Origin: Hypsibius dujardini
Taxonomy: Eukaryota > Tardigrada > Eutardigrada > Parachela > Hypsibiidae
Direction: 5' to 3'
Assembly (NCBI GenBank): GCA_001579985.1
Contig: LRSR01009386.1
Coordinates: 1-44,308 of the forward strand
DNA length: 44,308 nucleotides
Shown one piece after another: positions 35,160 through 44,308 of this stretch. Numbering within the stretch: position 1 is the stretch's first letter; every line of letters starts with the position of its first letter. The position numbers and the translations under genes were made by a program. The notes beneath the pieces were generated by a model. That model searched no databases and had not been told where the DNA came from. It saw only the letters and a list, made by a program, of their open reading frames with translations.

Positions 35160-35400
35160 GAAGGTGAAAATAAGTGAGCGGATGGGCCAGTCGGATTACC
35201 TAGAGACCGGAATCGGGACGGACAGGCGGATGACCGACGATCGAGCGATTAGACCGAACAAAACCGATGGTTGTTGGGCAGGTGGGTTGACGGATGACTA
35301 ATTGGTGACGGTGACTATTGGTGTAGGGACTCATCATATTAAATAGATGACCGAACGGATCGCCGTACGACCTAACGGATAGATGTCCAAGGTCATGGAC
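35160..35400 (+). repeat. Degenerate GACGGAT-type repeat tract
   Basis: Loose direct repetition of GACGGA, GGATGAC and CGACC words, different from the CTGT family. A similar tract lies at 39090-39420. Confidence 0.5.
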
Positions 35401-35559
35401 CGACGGACGTTTAAGCTAGGCGAAATGGAGTTAAATCAACACAGATGTGGGATAAGCTCCATTTCAGTCTATCTATCCGAATGGAAGAATGGACCACAAG
35501 ATGGCGGTGACAGAAGGTGGGACGGCCATGTTCTTGTCTTTAAAAAGGGTCAAGGTAGT

Positions 35560-37162
35560 GGAAACCTTTTTCAGCCAATCCTGCTGTTGTCTGTGCCGGA
35601 AGACGTGCACTTTGCAGACATGCCGTAATGTCCGTCATCTTACGCCGGGTGGTAGGAGTGGACGGTGAGGGTGTTGTGAGCATCATACAACTGCCACACT
35701 CCCACTCGAACGGCAACCGGGTCGCCTTGGCTTGGCTGATAGACAATTCCTTCGCTAGATCTGGTGAGAGTCTGTCCAAAATCCAAATATCCAAATACCA
35801 ATGTACATGTACATGTGTGAAAAAGTCATCTCGGGAGGATTGAATGTCTTACTTGACTGGACAGGAATTTCCAGCTGAGCAAGGTGGTCGTCAAGACGTT
35901 GTAGACCCGACAGGAAACGTTAAAGGCCTTTCCCGCGATCAACATCCCTGGGTCTGCTGGGTCCACTGCCATCACCACAAGTCGGCTCAATCGCTTAGGA
36001 ACAACTATTTTGAACAAGGAAAGCAACAAATTATTAGACATTAACAAGAATTCCTTCGGTCGAGGGCCAAGGGACCCTTTTTTATTTTTAATTAGCCAGA
36101 TAACTCGCATGACAGGCGATCAGCGCGACAATATCAACTTTAGTCTAGGTAATTTGGTGGACACAAAAAAGGGGCGAATTTACGCACGGCAGACGCACTA
36201 CATGTGCTTTAGCAAATCCGCTAGCCATTCCACATTCAACTCCCAACACAAACACTCCCGAATCGCCTGTTGCCACGACAATGTTTGCGACTTTACCCTC
36301 CAAAACAATCCTGCCGATGTGATTCGCCTCTACATGAGATTGAAAGATATTATGCATTTTACCCTCAGACAAAGGAATTGGCACGGTTTTTTAGATTTAA
36401 CATAAACATTTATGGAATAGAATTAAACAAATTTAACAATAAATAAACATTTATAGGATGAACTAAAAACTTGATATTTTTGTTTAATTTCAAGGTTTAA
36501 GACTTTAAGGATTACAATAAGATTATTTAAGGGTAATGGCTACAGAGGCTCGGTAAGAGGTAATACCTAGCAATATTGAAACCCTAACATTATTAGGCTT
36601 GTATAACCATGCTCAGCCTGCCAAGAAATCATGTTGTGTCCACCTCGTAAATTTCTAAGACACCCAATTATTAAAAAAAATGATCAAGTTATCAATCGGT
36701 AACATTTTTATGGATAATTCCTTCCCGTTACTTCCTACTAATATTTTCCCGCAATCAAATTCTTTTAATTTTAAAATACTTTACCTCCCCCCCCCCCGAA
36801 TTTGCCCTTATCGATTTCACTAAGCAATAAAGTGAATTGGACGTATGTTTGCCCTGTCTCACCCTCCGGATCGGACGCGAAGAAGGGTAGGCATTCGTAG
36901 TGACCTTGATTGAGGAGCGCGTTGATATGGTTGATGGTGAGAAGATTAAGGGTACGTTGATAAGCGTTTACCGTTGACGGACTGCCTGAACTTTGTTACG
37001 GGGTGGGACAACTGTTACGTACCATGTTGGTAGGATGGAAGATCCACCTGAAAGAGACGGTTTTATTGGACTGACTGAAGGCTTGGCAGGTGATATTGTC
37101 CGATCCATCCGTTGCAAACCCGTCAACGATTGCTACAATCATGGGATGGGCTGCATTTTCTA
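35560..37162 (-). pseudogene. Immunoglobulin-superfamily gene remnant
   Basis: Five exon-like blocks look like pieces of immunoglobulin domains. 37023-37162: DGSDNITCQAF then VSFRWIFHP (strands B-C). 36863-36985: NLLTINHINALLNQGHYEC (strands E-F). 36184-36363: VATGDSGVFVLGVECG. 35859-36030: GKAFNVSCRVY then LLSWKF (B-C). About 35560-35760: NTLTVHSYHPA, stop, DDGHYG (E-F). Most blocks have good splice sites (GTACGT, GTGAGA, GTAAAT, GTAAGA donors; pyrimidine-tract acceptors). However, every neighbouring pair has clashing phases, the last block has an in-frame TAA at 35640-35642 in a conserved strand, and that block lacks the usual strand-F cysteine (YGM). A decayed duplicate of a cell-surface Ig protein is the simplest reading. 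Several sequencing indels or missed exons in an active gene are the alternative. It sits among mobile elements. Confidence 0.5.
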
Positions 37163-37236
37163 CTGCAGGCCCTATAGGGAAGGGACGAAGCAACACAAAA
37201 CCGTAACCCTTCCATCAACATCAGAGGCTCCTTCTA

Positions 37237-37680
37237 GGCTCCTTACAGAGTCGGAACCACAAACCCTCATGCGGTAGAGCCGAGGGTGGGCAAAAGGGCA
37301 AGATGCATCTTTTTCAAAATTGAATCCTAAATTCGGCTTATGATCCCGGATCATTTTGAAACCTTTGGGTTTCGCGGATCTCATTTGCAAGCCCCGGGAT
37401 CCAAAACATTTAACAAATTTCAATTTTTCGTTGACATTCAAGGTTTGTTGGGGCTTATATAAGGTTCCTGTTGATGGATACGAATGTCAGATCCAAAACG
37501 TTCAAAAACGCTCCAAATTCGAAAACGTTTTGAAATTCGTGGGGGCCTTCGGGAATGAGACCCCCACACTCCCACAAGTTTCCCAATGTTTTTGGGTTCA
37601 ATTGTGAAAAAAGTGCATGTTGTCTCCTTTATCTATACCCACTCCCTGGCCCTACCATGAGTTCCGATTTACAAGGACCC
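37237..37680. mobile_element. Palindromic miniature element, copy 2 (TA flanks)
   Basis: The ends mirror each other: left GGCTCCTTACAGAGTCGGAA, right (inward) GGGTCCTTGTAAATCGGAA, with TA at 37235-37236 and 37681-37682. It shares with copy 1 the GGGCAAAAG, GATCATTTTGAAA and GGTTTGTTGGGG words in the same order, at longer spacing (444 versus 286 bp). The arms carry complementary versions of the same words (for example GGGTCTCATTCC), so it is nearly one long inverted repeat. Confidence 0.78.
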
Positions 37681-37863
37681 TAAAGGAGCAGAGTCTGAAT
37701 TGAGCGCTCAGGCAAATTGAATGTACTCTGTATTTGTACCTGGTGTTAGACCAGGCAGCTCACCTCATCTGCGATACTGGTTGATTCGGCTCTCATATTC
37801 ACGGGACAGCAGCATAATCATCTTGTCCTACGTTTTGTAGCACCATCAATTTCCACCGTCTAC

Positions 37864-38165
37864 CGATAGGCGAACGCTCCCGAACAGAACTCATCCAGTA
37901 AATACAAGCAGAATCCCCGACCGCGCCACAAGATAACGTCATCGCTGAAGCTGGCCATGTCATCATCCCGCAACCGGATCAGCGAGATTGTGGCGTGAGA
38001 GTAGTTCGACCGGCGGTCCAGCAGTATTGGACTCGTACTGCCTGCTCGACGAGATTGGGCTGGGTTGCAGCCGGGAGCGGTGGACAGGGAGACTTGGCGA
38101 ATCGCGCGACGCCCATCGGCTGCTGGGCAGGGAAAGACCGCCTCCGGATATTCCTCACATGCAGC
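37864..38165 (-). pseudogene. Possible upstream exon of the Ig-like remnant
   Basis: An open block between an acceptor (TTAG at 38166) and a donor (CG|GTAGAC) encodes about 100 residues, including SNYSHATISLIRLRDDD and VILWRGRGFCLYLLDEF. It looks like folded extracellular sequence but I recognise no domain. Its phase does not match the next block downstream. It is listed as a tentative part of the same decayed gene. Confidence 0.25.
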
Positions 38166-39991
38166 CTAACTCCCCCACTTTGTCAAGGACAATCGATCCG
38201 GATCTAACGAGAAATGATTAAACTAGAGTTATAACAAAAACAAAAAATAAATAATACTAACACTAACAATTAAAATTGTAATAGGAATCGTTTGCAATCT
38301 TGTTTAGAACTTGCTTTGTAATGTCCGGCAGTTATATAGCAAGGATTAATTTTGTTTGTGATGGTGTGCGGAAAGGTGGAACCCTTGATCAAGTAGAAGT
38401 TGTTCATTTTCACCTTTTGTGCAGGTGAGGTGAGGTGTAAGTTCCACTGATCTGCGTGTAGCTGTATTTAATGTACTTTAAATTTAAATTTTGCATTTTT
38501 TTGTGCTGTATTTATGAAGGCTGATTGAAATTGTAAATGACAGGGCCAACTCCAACAGAATCAAATAATCGCATACCGTGTGTAAGCACCGAATATTGCA
38601 TATACAGAAATACCATTATCGTTAGTCAAAACAAAAATGCAATCATACGATACGTAGCGTTAACTGACTGAACTAATGTTGCGACTACATGTACGTAGTA
38701 TTAGTAAGATGCTACACACGTAATGAGAAAAAGCCAAAAGTGAGCCGAGCTATGAAAAAATGTATTTTTAATCCAAATGAGTGATACGACGATATGGTAA
38801 ACCCCCCCCCCCACAGAACAAGTACAATGGCAGTGTGCAAACTGATTCTTAATTAATTGTTAGGTATGACGCATGTAAATGTACCTCTCTCGGCTGGGAC
38901 TTTTTTCTTGAGAGATCTTGAGTAATGGCAGATCTGCCCAACAACATTCTTCAGTTCCACAAAGAAGGGTTCTGGAACAATTTTATCGATTCTGCAGAGA
39001 TTATGTAACTAAACATTGGAGTGATCCCAGCTCAGAAGCGGATGGCGTCGTAGCATTAACCGTCGGATGCCAGAAGGTCAGCGAGTGGATGACGGACCGA
39101 CTGCTAAACTGTCAGGGGATGATCAGACGGGTGGACGGACGGGTGGATGCGTCAAAGGAAGTCCCTGTCTTGAAGCGAATGACAGGGTAACGGACGGACG
39201 GACGAACCTACAGAAATACAAAACGACGACCGAGGATCAAACGGATGGCCGAAAGAAGAATGGTGACCCGGTCAGACAGACTGACAAACAACCAAGGATT
39301 GATCGACGGAAGGAGCGCCATGATTGGAATAGATTAACGGTCAATCAGATGACGGAGGATCAAAAGAATTGAAGGGAGAAAGGACGATGAAACGGATCGA
39401 CGAATAATCAAGGACCTAACGGGGGATCACATGCTGACTGGGATGAGTTCGTCTCTTGTCTAAAGAAACTGTTTACGATCACGACAAAGTCCTTGCCTCA
39501 GAGATCATTCTTGGAGTTTGTGCACATGACGCGGCTCCACGTTGTGTCCTGAACTCGACGTTCAGTGCCGTTAACTCAGTTGTTAAATCAAGTGATTTGT
39601 TTCTATTAATTTGTCCTTCTTCCAACCAACCTTCTTCAAGTGACATTGGAGTGAGAAAATAATAAGTTACATTTATTTAGTCCAGCCGATAAACCAACAA
39701 CAGACAGATGAGAGTGAAGCCTCCCACTAAACACACCGTCACCATCACACGCACCGATAATTCGAGGAAAGAGATCCTTCAATGAAAAGTCACGCAAACA
39801 CTTCAACCATCATATCATGCACACTAAACATTGCCGGATTGTCAAAGCACTCATGGGGAAAAAGGAGGAACAAGCCTCCCCGTACGTCAATGGTAGGAAT
39901 GTAAAACTCACAGCACTCTCTTTCTTTCGATTAGCGCCAGGGTCTGCACACACTGCAAATCAGGGAAGAGGAAGTGGTCACGGAACGCGGA
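38166..39991. other. Spacer before ACSL 3' end
   Basis: No gene is recognised. Poly-C run at about 38802-38812; degenerate GACGGA-type repeat tract at 39090-39420, which produces plus-strand frames such as 38918-39190. The ACSL 3' UTR should lie just below 39992. Confidence 0.55.
39090..39420 (+). repeat. Degenerate GACGGAT/CGACGGA repeat tract
   Basis: Recurring GACGGA, GGACGGACG and GATCGACG words. The composition matches 35160-35400, suggesting a dispersed family. Confidence 0.5.
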
Positions 39992-40164
39992 CTAGTCGAT
40001 TTGGGAATAAAGATCAGCCAGCTGCTTGGAAAAGGTCTTTTTTATTTCGTTCCGCTTCGTTTTCAGGGTCGGCGTCAGCATGTCATTCTCCACTGAGAAC
40101 ATCTCAGGATGAACGTAGATATCCTTCACCTAAACACAACAAAATCCGATGTCAGTTTAAGTAT

Positions 40165-40195
<31 letters not shown>

Positions 40196-40877
40196 TTCCA
40201 TCTGTCTGTCCGCCCGTTCGTCTGTTTGCCTGTCTCTGGCTGAGCACCGCTTACCTGTTCAAATGAGTGTAATTGACTGGCCTTCCCCTCAGCCAAAAGC
40301 TCCTTCAGCAACATTGCTTTCACTTTCGGGTTCTTACACAGCTCCGCAAAGGAGCCGTGAATGCCCTGACTAGCGGCCCAACGAACAATCACCTCCTCCG
40401 CCGGAATGACGATTCCAACCAAGCTCGACTGAAAACCAGGAGAAATGCATAGACATGCTCAGCGCAATTCTCCTGAACCAGATCGTGACTTTATCATGTC
40501 AACGGTTATTACCTTCAGGCTTTCTCCGTGCACAAAGACCTGCGCCACGTAAGAATTCTTGACGTAGGCGGACTCAATCTTTTCCGGAGCGATGTACTCT
40601 CCCTGAGAGAGTTTGAAGATATGCTTCTTGCGATCGACGATGCGCAAGCAAGCGTTCTCGCCCCACAAACCAATGTCTCCGGTATGGAGCCAACCGTCCT
40701 CGTCGAGGACTTCCTTCGTCTTCACCGGGTCCTTGTAGTAGCCTTGAAAGACGCTGGCGCCCTTTATACAAACCTGTGAAAATATGACCGAGCATACTTA
40801 CTACTATCTCTCTCTAAGTCCAATTGGCCGATTCTTCAAGTATACCTCTCCCTTTGGCGACCTGTCTGCCTTTTGTC

Positions 40878-40937
<60 letters not shown>

Positions 40938-43900
40938 CCTGTCTGTTTATCAGATTGTATGTGAAGAGTAAACGCAGGTAAATCTTCACCATCACACGTC
41001 GGCATGGTCGACGCGCGTGGTGTTTTATGCCTCATCAAATCACGTCTTGGGAAAATCTTAAACCATTTTAAAGACCACAATTTATAGCTTCCAATCTCTA
41101 AGTGTTTGATAAGTTGGAAGTTAATGCCTTAATTGTTTCGAGAATCGGTAGGTCAAATCGACGTCTGCCTGCTTGTCTGTCGCTGTCTCCAATGGATGGG
41201 TCGATCGCTTATTCAGATGCGGCTACAGTCAAGTCTACAGTAACCTTACCTCACCAGTTCCGTCACGCTCGGCCGAGAGCCCCAGCTCTGGGACGTCGAC
41301 CAGCTTAATCAGACAGCAGGGTATCGGAGCTCCGACATGCCCAATACTATTATCACCATCGTCTGAAAATGTGAAAACATCAAGCAGGTCATTAGGCTTC
41401 TATAGCGATTTTGTATAACTGTTAGCCTGTTTGTCAATCTGTCTGACTGCCTGTCTGTCTGTCTCATTGGCCGTTTGTTCATCTACATTGGTCTCAATTG
41501 AATTACCAGGATTAATATCGCCGTTGATGGTGAGCGTAACCGGTGCGACTGCCTCGGTCTGACCATAGCCTTCCATAATACAACAGCCAAGTGCCACACG
41601 GCAAAATTGTAACACCTAAACAAGGATTCCGTAAAGCGTTGACTGTAATATCCGAAAATAAGAGGAAGGCTGTACTGATGTACCTTGGGGGATAGGGGTG
41701 CCGAACCAACAACCATAAAGCGGATGTTCCCACCCATTTGATCCTGGACCTTCTTGAACATCAGCCGATCCCAGATGGTGTCCCGCGAAATGATTCGACT
41801 ATGGAAAGGTAAGTTTAGTTAAGGATATCACCCACGACATCCCAACTTGTCTGTCTACCAGTCTAGTACTACGTTTGGGTCCGCCTATCTTTCCGTTCAT
41901 TTTTCTATTCATTTCAATATCTAACTCTCCGTATATCTGTCTCCCGCTTCTCCGTCCATCCGTCTGTCTGACTGCATGTCCGCCTGTCTGTCTGTCTGTC
42001 TGTCTATCTGGCTGTACGGGTCTGTGTATGTTTGCTTGTATGTTTATTGACAAAGATCGCACCTGTGGAGATCACGTTCCTTGAACCAGACCCCGACATT
42101 CAGCAGACTCTCCTTCAACCACGATCCCTTGACTTTGCCTGTCACCCCATCGTAGATGCGATTCAACAGCCGCGGCACCACCACCGCACACGTCGGCTTG
42201 AGTGCTTTCATATCCTCACTCAGCTTCTTAATATCTCCGCTGTAGAAGCCGACCCTGCCGCCTTGAATGTACAACGCAGTCTGTTTCGAAAAAGAGTGCA
42301 TTCCGGTCACGTAATAGTTGATGTCCTAGCGAGATAACACATGCACACCGGCCCGACAATCGGAAAAGGGTCCAAGCCAGAGTGCCCAGGACAAACAGTA
42401 CACATGGGTCGCTACGTCTGGGCATTCATTTGTATCTGACTAGAAAGTTTGATACGGCCATTGACTGCACATATACACGTAATGGGTCCAAAGATAAGTG
42501 GACCAACGTACCTCGCAACAACGCTCCTGCAACAGAAAACACAGACAGCTCAGCCAAGGTCAGACAAACTTCACAGAAAGACAGACAGACAGACAGACAT
42601 GCAAGCAAGCAGACTGACAGGAAGACAGAAACAGATAGAAAAACTGACAAACAGGCGAACTTACCAACATATGACTAAGTGGCAGGAAAGACACCATCGA
42701 ATCCGTCTGCCGAGTTCCGACTTCTCCGATCTGTATCATAGTAGCACATACAGCCGCGACAACATTTCGGTGAGTAAGAACAACACCCTTCGGGATGCCG
42801 GTCGTTCCGCTGGTATAGCAGATCGTTGCAATGTCATTCACTTGTGCCGGCTATATTTAAGGGGAAAAATCCCATTAGTTTCCAAAAACAGTAAAATAAA
42901 GTTGGCGGTCAAACAGCCACATAACCAGACACACACACGTTGATAGAACAACTGACAAACAGACAATCCTTCAGGTAACTTGACAAAGAGACATTCTATA
43001 ATCCGAGGGGCAGACCAGGTAGAGAGTCAGGCAGAGATTCAGAAAAGATAGATACGACGGACACCCAGACAGACAGATAGATAAGACAGTCAGATAAACA
43101 GAAGGACAAACGGACAGGTAAAAGAAAAAGAGTAGAATGAATACGATAGACAAAGAAACGGAAAGCGACGTACACGGATGAGAGTGGGATGTTCTTGTCC
43201 CAGTTTCAGCATATAAGCAAATTGCACCAGCTGAATGTCGGCCTGATCGCACAACGCTCGCAGCTGCTCCGTGGCAGGTTCCATGATGATGATGCGCCGC
43301 AAGACGGGTGTCTTGGGTGCCAGCTCCACCAGAATGGCGGCCTGCTCGCTCCGGTCGCACACAACTGAAGAAATCTCCGCCTGTGTGTATCAAAATAAGG
43401 CATCAATTATGCAGACAACATTATACTGCACCAAGATAATAAAAAGAAACAAAGACTAAGTGCCGTGTCTATTTAAAGCTCCAAGGCAGTTTAGGAAACA
43501 GAAAACCGGTAAGTCAATAGGAAGAAAAGACAACTTGCGAAAGGGGTAAGTAAGTTGACGTAGCATACAACTGTGTACCTGTGAAATTATGTGGCTGCAG
43601 GCCTCTGCACCGAGAGTGTCTGCAAAAGCAACAAAATCCCTCAGCATTTTTGTTTCTTGTTTCTTTATAAAAGGAACAATTCTTGTTCCTTGTGTCTCTT
43701 CCTGTGTCTCTTAAGAGGTAGGTCGGTCGGTCGGTCGGTCGGTCTGTCGGTCGGTCTGTCTGTTTGTCTGTCTTTTTGTTTAACTGTCCACATATTTGTG
43801 AAAAAGTTAAGAGACTAACCGTAAATCGGAACGACAACCATGGAATAGGTATAGCAAGCCAGTTCCGTGATGATCCACTGCAAAGAAAAACCTTCCTAAA

Positions 43901-44226
43901 TACCGTACTAGCAATATATCAATCAACCGTAATTGGCTTACTTCCGGCCGATTTTTAGAAAAAATTCCAATAAAGGTGGTATTTTCGCTTTTGGCGCCGT
44001 GATGGATCAATCCGGCGCCCAAATATTCCGCCCGCTTGATCGTTTCCTCGTATGAGATCCAATGGTAGGTGGATGATCCCGGTGGCCGATGGCCCAGACA
44101 AGGCCCGTTTGATGATTCTCGTAATCCACGCTGGAACACCTCGTACAGGGTCCGTGTGTCCTCATACAGAAATTCCACAAAATTGCCCGGCTCCACCAGG
44201 CGAGATCTTCTGCAATTCACATCCTT
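39992..44226 (-). CDS. ACSL: Long-chain acyl-CoA synthetase (ACSL1/5/6-like), lacking N-terminal exon(s)
   Basis: ACSL activates long-chain fatty acids to acyl-CoA with ATP at ER, outer mitochondrial or peroxisomal membranes. Thirteen exons, phases all consistent: 43942-44226, 43820-43877, 43579-43619, 43174-43380, 42665-42850, 42512-42526, 42063-42325, 41684-41798, 41507-41615, 41250-41362, 40513-40773, 40255-40428, 39992-40129 (TAG); 654 residues in the window. Motifs in order: [26 protein letters not shown]; the ATP/AMP P-loop [58 protein letters not shown]; the FACS signature around [10 protein letters not shown] and [20 protein letters not shown]; and [11 protein letters not shown]. Vertebrate ACSL1 has about 700 residues, so about 45-60, including the membrane anchor, should lie beyond 44226. 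The first block begins at an acceptor (TTTTTTAG), not at a start codon. Most longer introns hold CTGT/CAGA repeats. Confidence 0.95.
40164..40240 (-). repeat. CTGT-type tract, last ACSL intron
   Basis: Seven clean plus-strand CTGT units, then variants, in intron 40130-40254. Confidence 0.82.
40862..40945 (-). repeat. Pure CTGT microsatellite, ACSL intron
   Basis: About 14 uninterrupted CTGT units at 40879-40935, the purest tract in the window and thus probably the youngest or most unstable. Confidence 0.9.
41832..42045 (-). repeat. CTGT-type tract, ACSL intron 41799-42062
   Basis: Degenerate units with a clean CTGT block at about 41985-42005. Confidence 0.78.
42512..42526 (-). other. 15-nt microexon of ACSL
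   Basis: TTGCAG|GAG..GAG|GTACGT encodes only ERCCE. It fits in phase 0 between LPLSHML (exon ending 42665) and DINYYV (exon starting 42325) and supplies the residues matching HMFERVVE in vertebrate ACSL. Confidence 0.88.
42575..42658 (-). repeat. CAGA-type tract beside the microexon
   Basis: Plus-strand CAGACAGA units in the intron immediately upstream (in transcription) of the 15-nt microexon; the opposite orientation to the tracts in neighbouring ACSL introns. Confidence 0.8.
43010..43130 (-). repeat. CAGA-type tract, ACSL intron 42851-43173
   Basis: Degenerate CAGA/GATA units with CACCCAGACAGACAG core. Confidence 0.7.
43718..43795 (-). repeat. GGTC/CTGT array, ACSL intron 43620-43819
   Basis: Begins with GGTC units (43722-43758) and passes into CTGT units, showing unit-by-unit drift of the tetranucleotide within one array. 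Confidence 0.82.
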
Positions 44227-44308
44227 CTAAAAAATGGCAAAATAAAAAGGTATTAATTATTCCGAGCAGCACGATAGTTAAAATCAGAAAAAAACACGTA
44301 AAATACAT

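Noticed and set aside
40879-40935. Regular repeat array considered as a CRISPR-like structure
   Set aside because: It is an uninterrupted CTGT microsatellite without spacers, in an intron of an animal gene.

Overview
This 44.3 kb window is nuclear DNA of an invertebrate animal. The genes have many exons, standard GT-AG introns (often only 64-80 bp) and standard stop codons. A spiralian, possibly a flatworm, is my best guess: there is a PHM gene with no PAL domain, a small Kunitz inhibitor and many short introns. No marker settles the phylum. A degenerate CTGT/CAGA tetranucleotide repeat fills most of the longer introns and many spacers.

Left part (1-8.4 kb): the 5' part of a membrane-type RING-CH ubiquitin ligase gene (MARCH1/8 class) on the minus strand lies head to head with a complete 13-exon SEC24 gene (C/D class, COPII coat) on the plus strand. 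SEC24 has one apparent one-base frameshift in exon 2 and one GC-AG intron.

Middle part (8.4-27 kb): after a 3.6 kb spacer comes a complete 8-exon KDM4-type histone lysine demethylase gene (JmjN plus JmjC only), plus strand. A complete 8-exon peptidylglycine alpha-hydroxylating monooxygenase gene (PHM, secreted, no PAL domain) converges on it, with CRE-like sites near its start. Next are a two-exon single-domain Kunitz inhibitor gene (minus) and a four-exon HMX homeobox gene (plus).

Right part (27-44.3 kb): a gene-poor stretch downstream of HMX, then a two-exon gene for a 73-residue secreted 10-cysteine peptide with the spacing of the cysteine-stabilised alpha-beta (defensin-like) fold. A 5 kb accessory region follows. 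It holds two copies of a palindromic element flanked by TA, a 754 bp hAT-like non-autonomous element with a 7 bp flanking duplication, and remains of an immunoglobulin-superfamily gene with an in-frame stop and clashing exon phases. The window ends inside a long-chain acyl-CoA synthetase gene (ACSL, minus); 13 exons including a 15-nt microexon are present and the N-terminal exon(s) lie beyond the right edge.

The genes are not a functional cluster. SEC24, PHM and the secreted peptides share the secretory pathway, but that is common and I do not claim co-regulation. Exon limits were derived by hand from reading frame, splice sites, phase agreement and family similarity; no database search was run.
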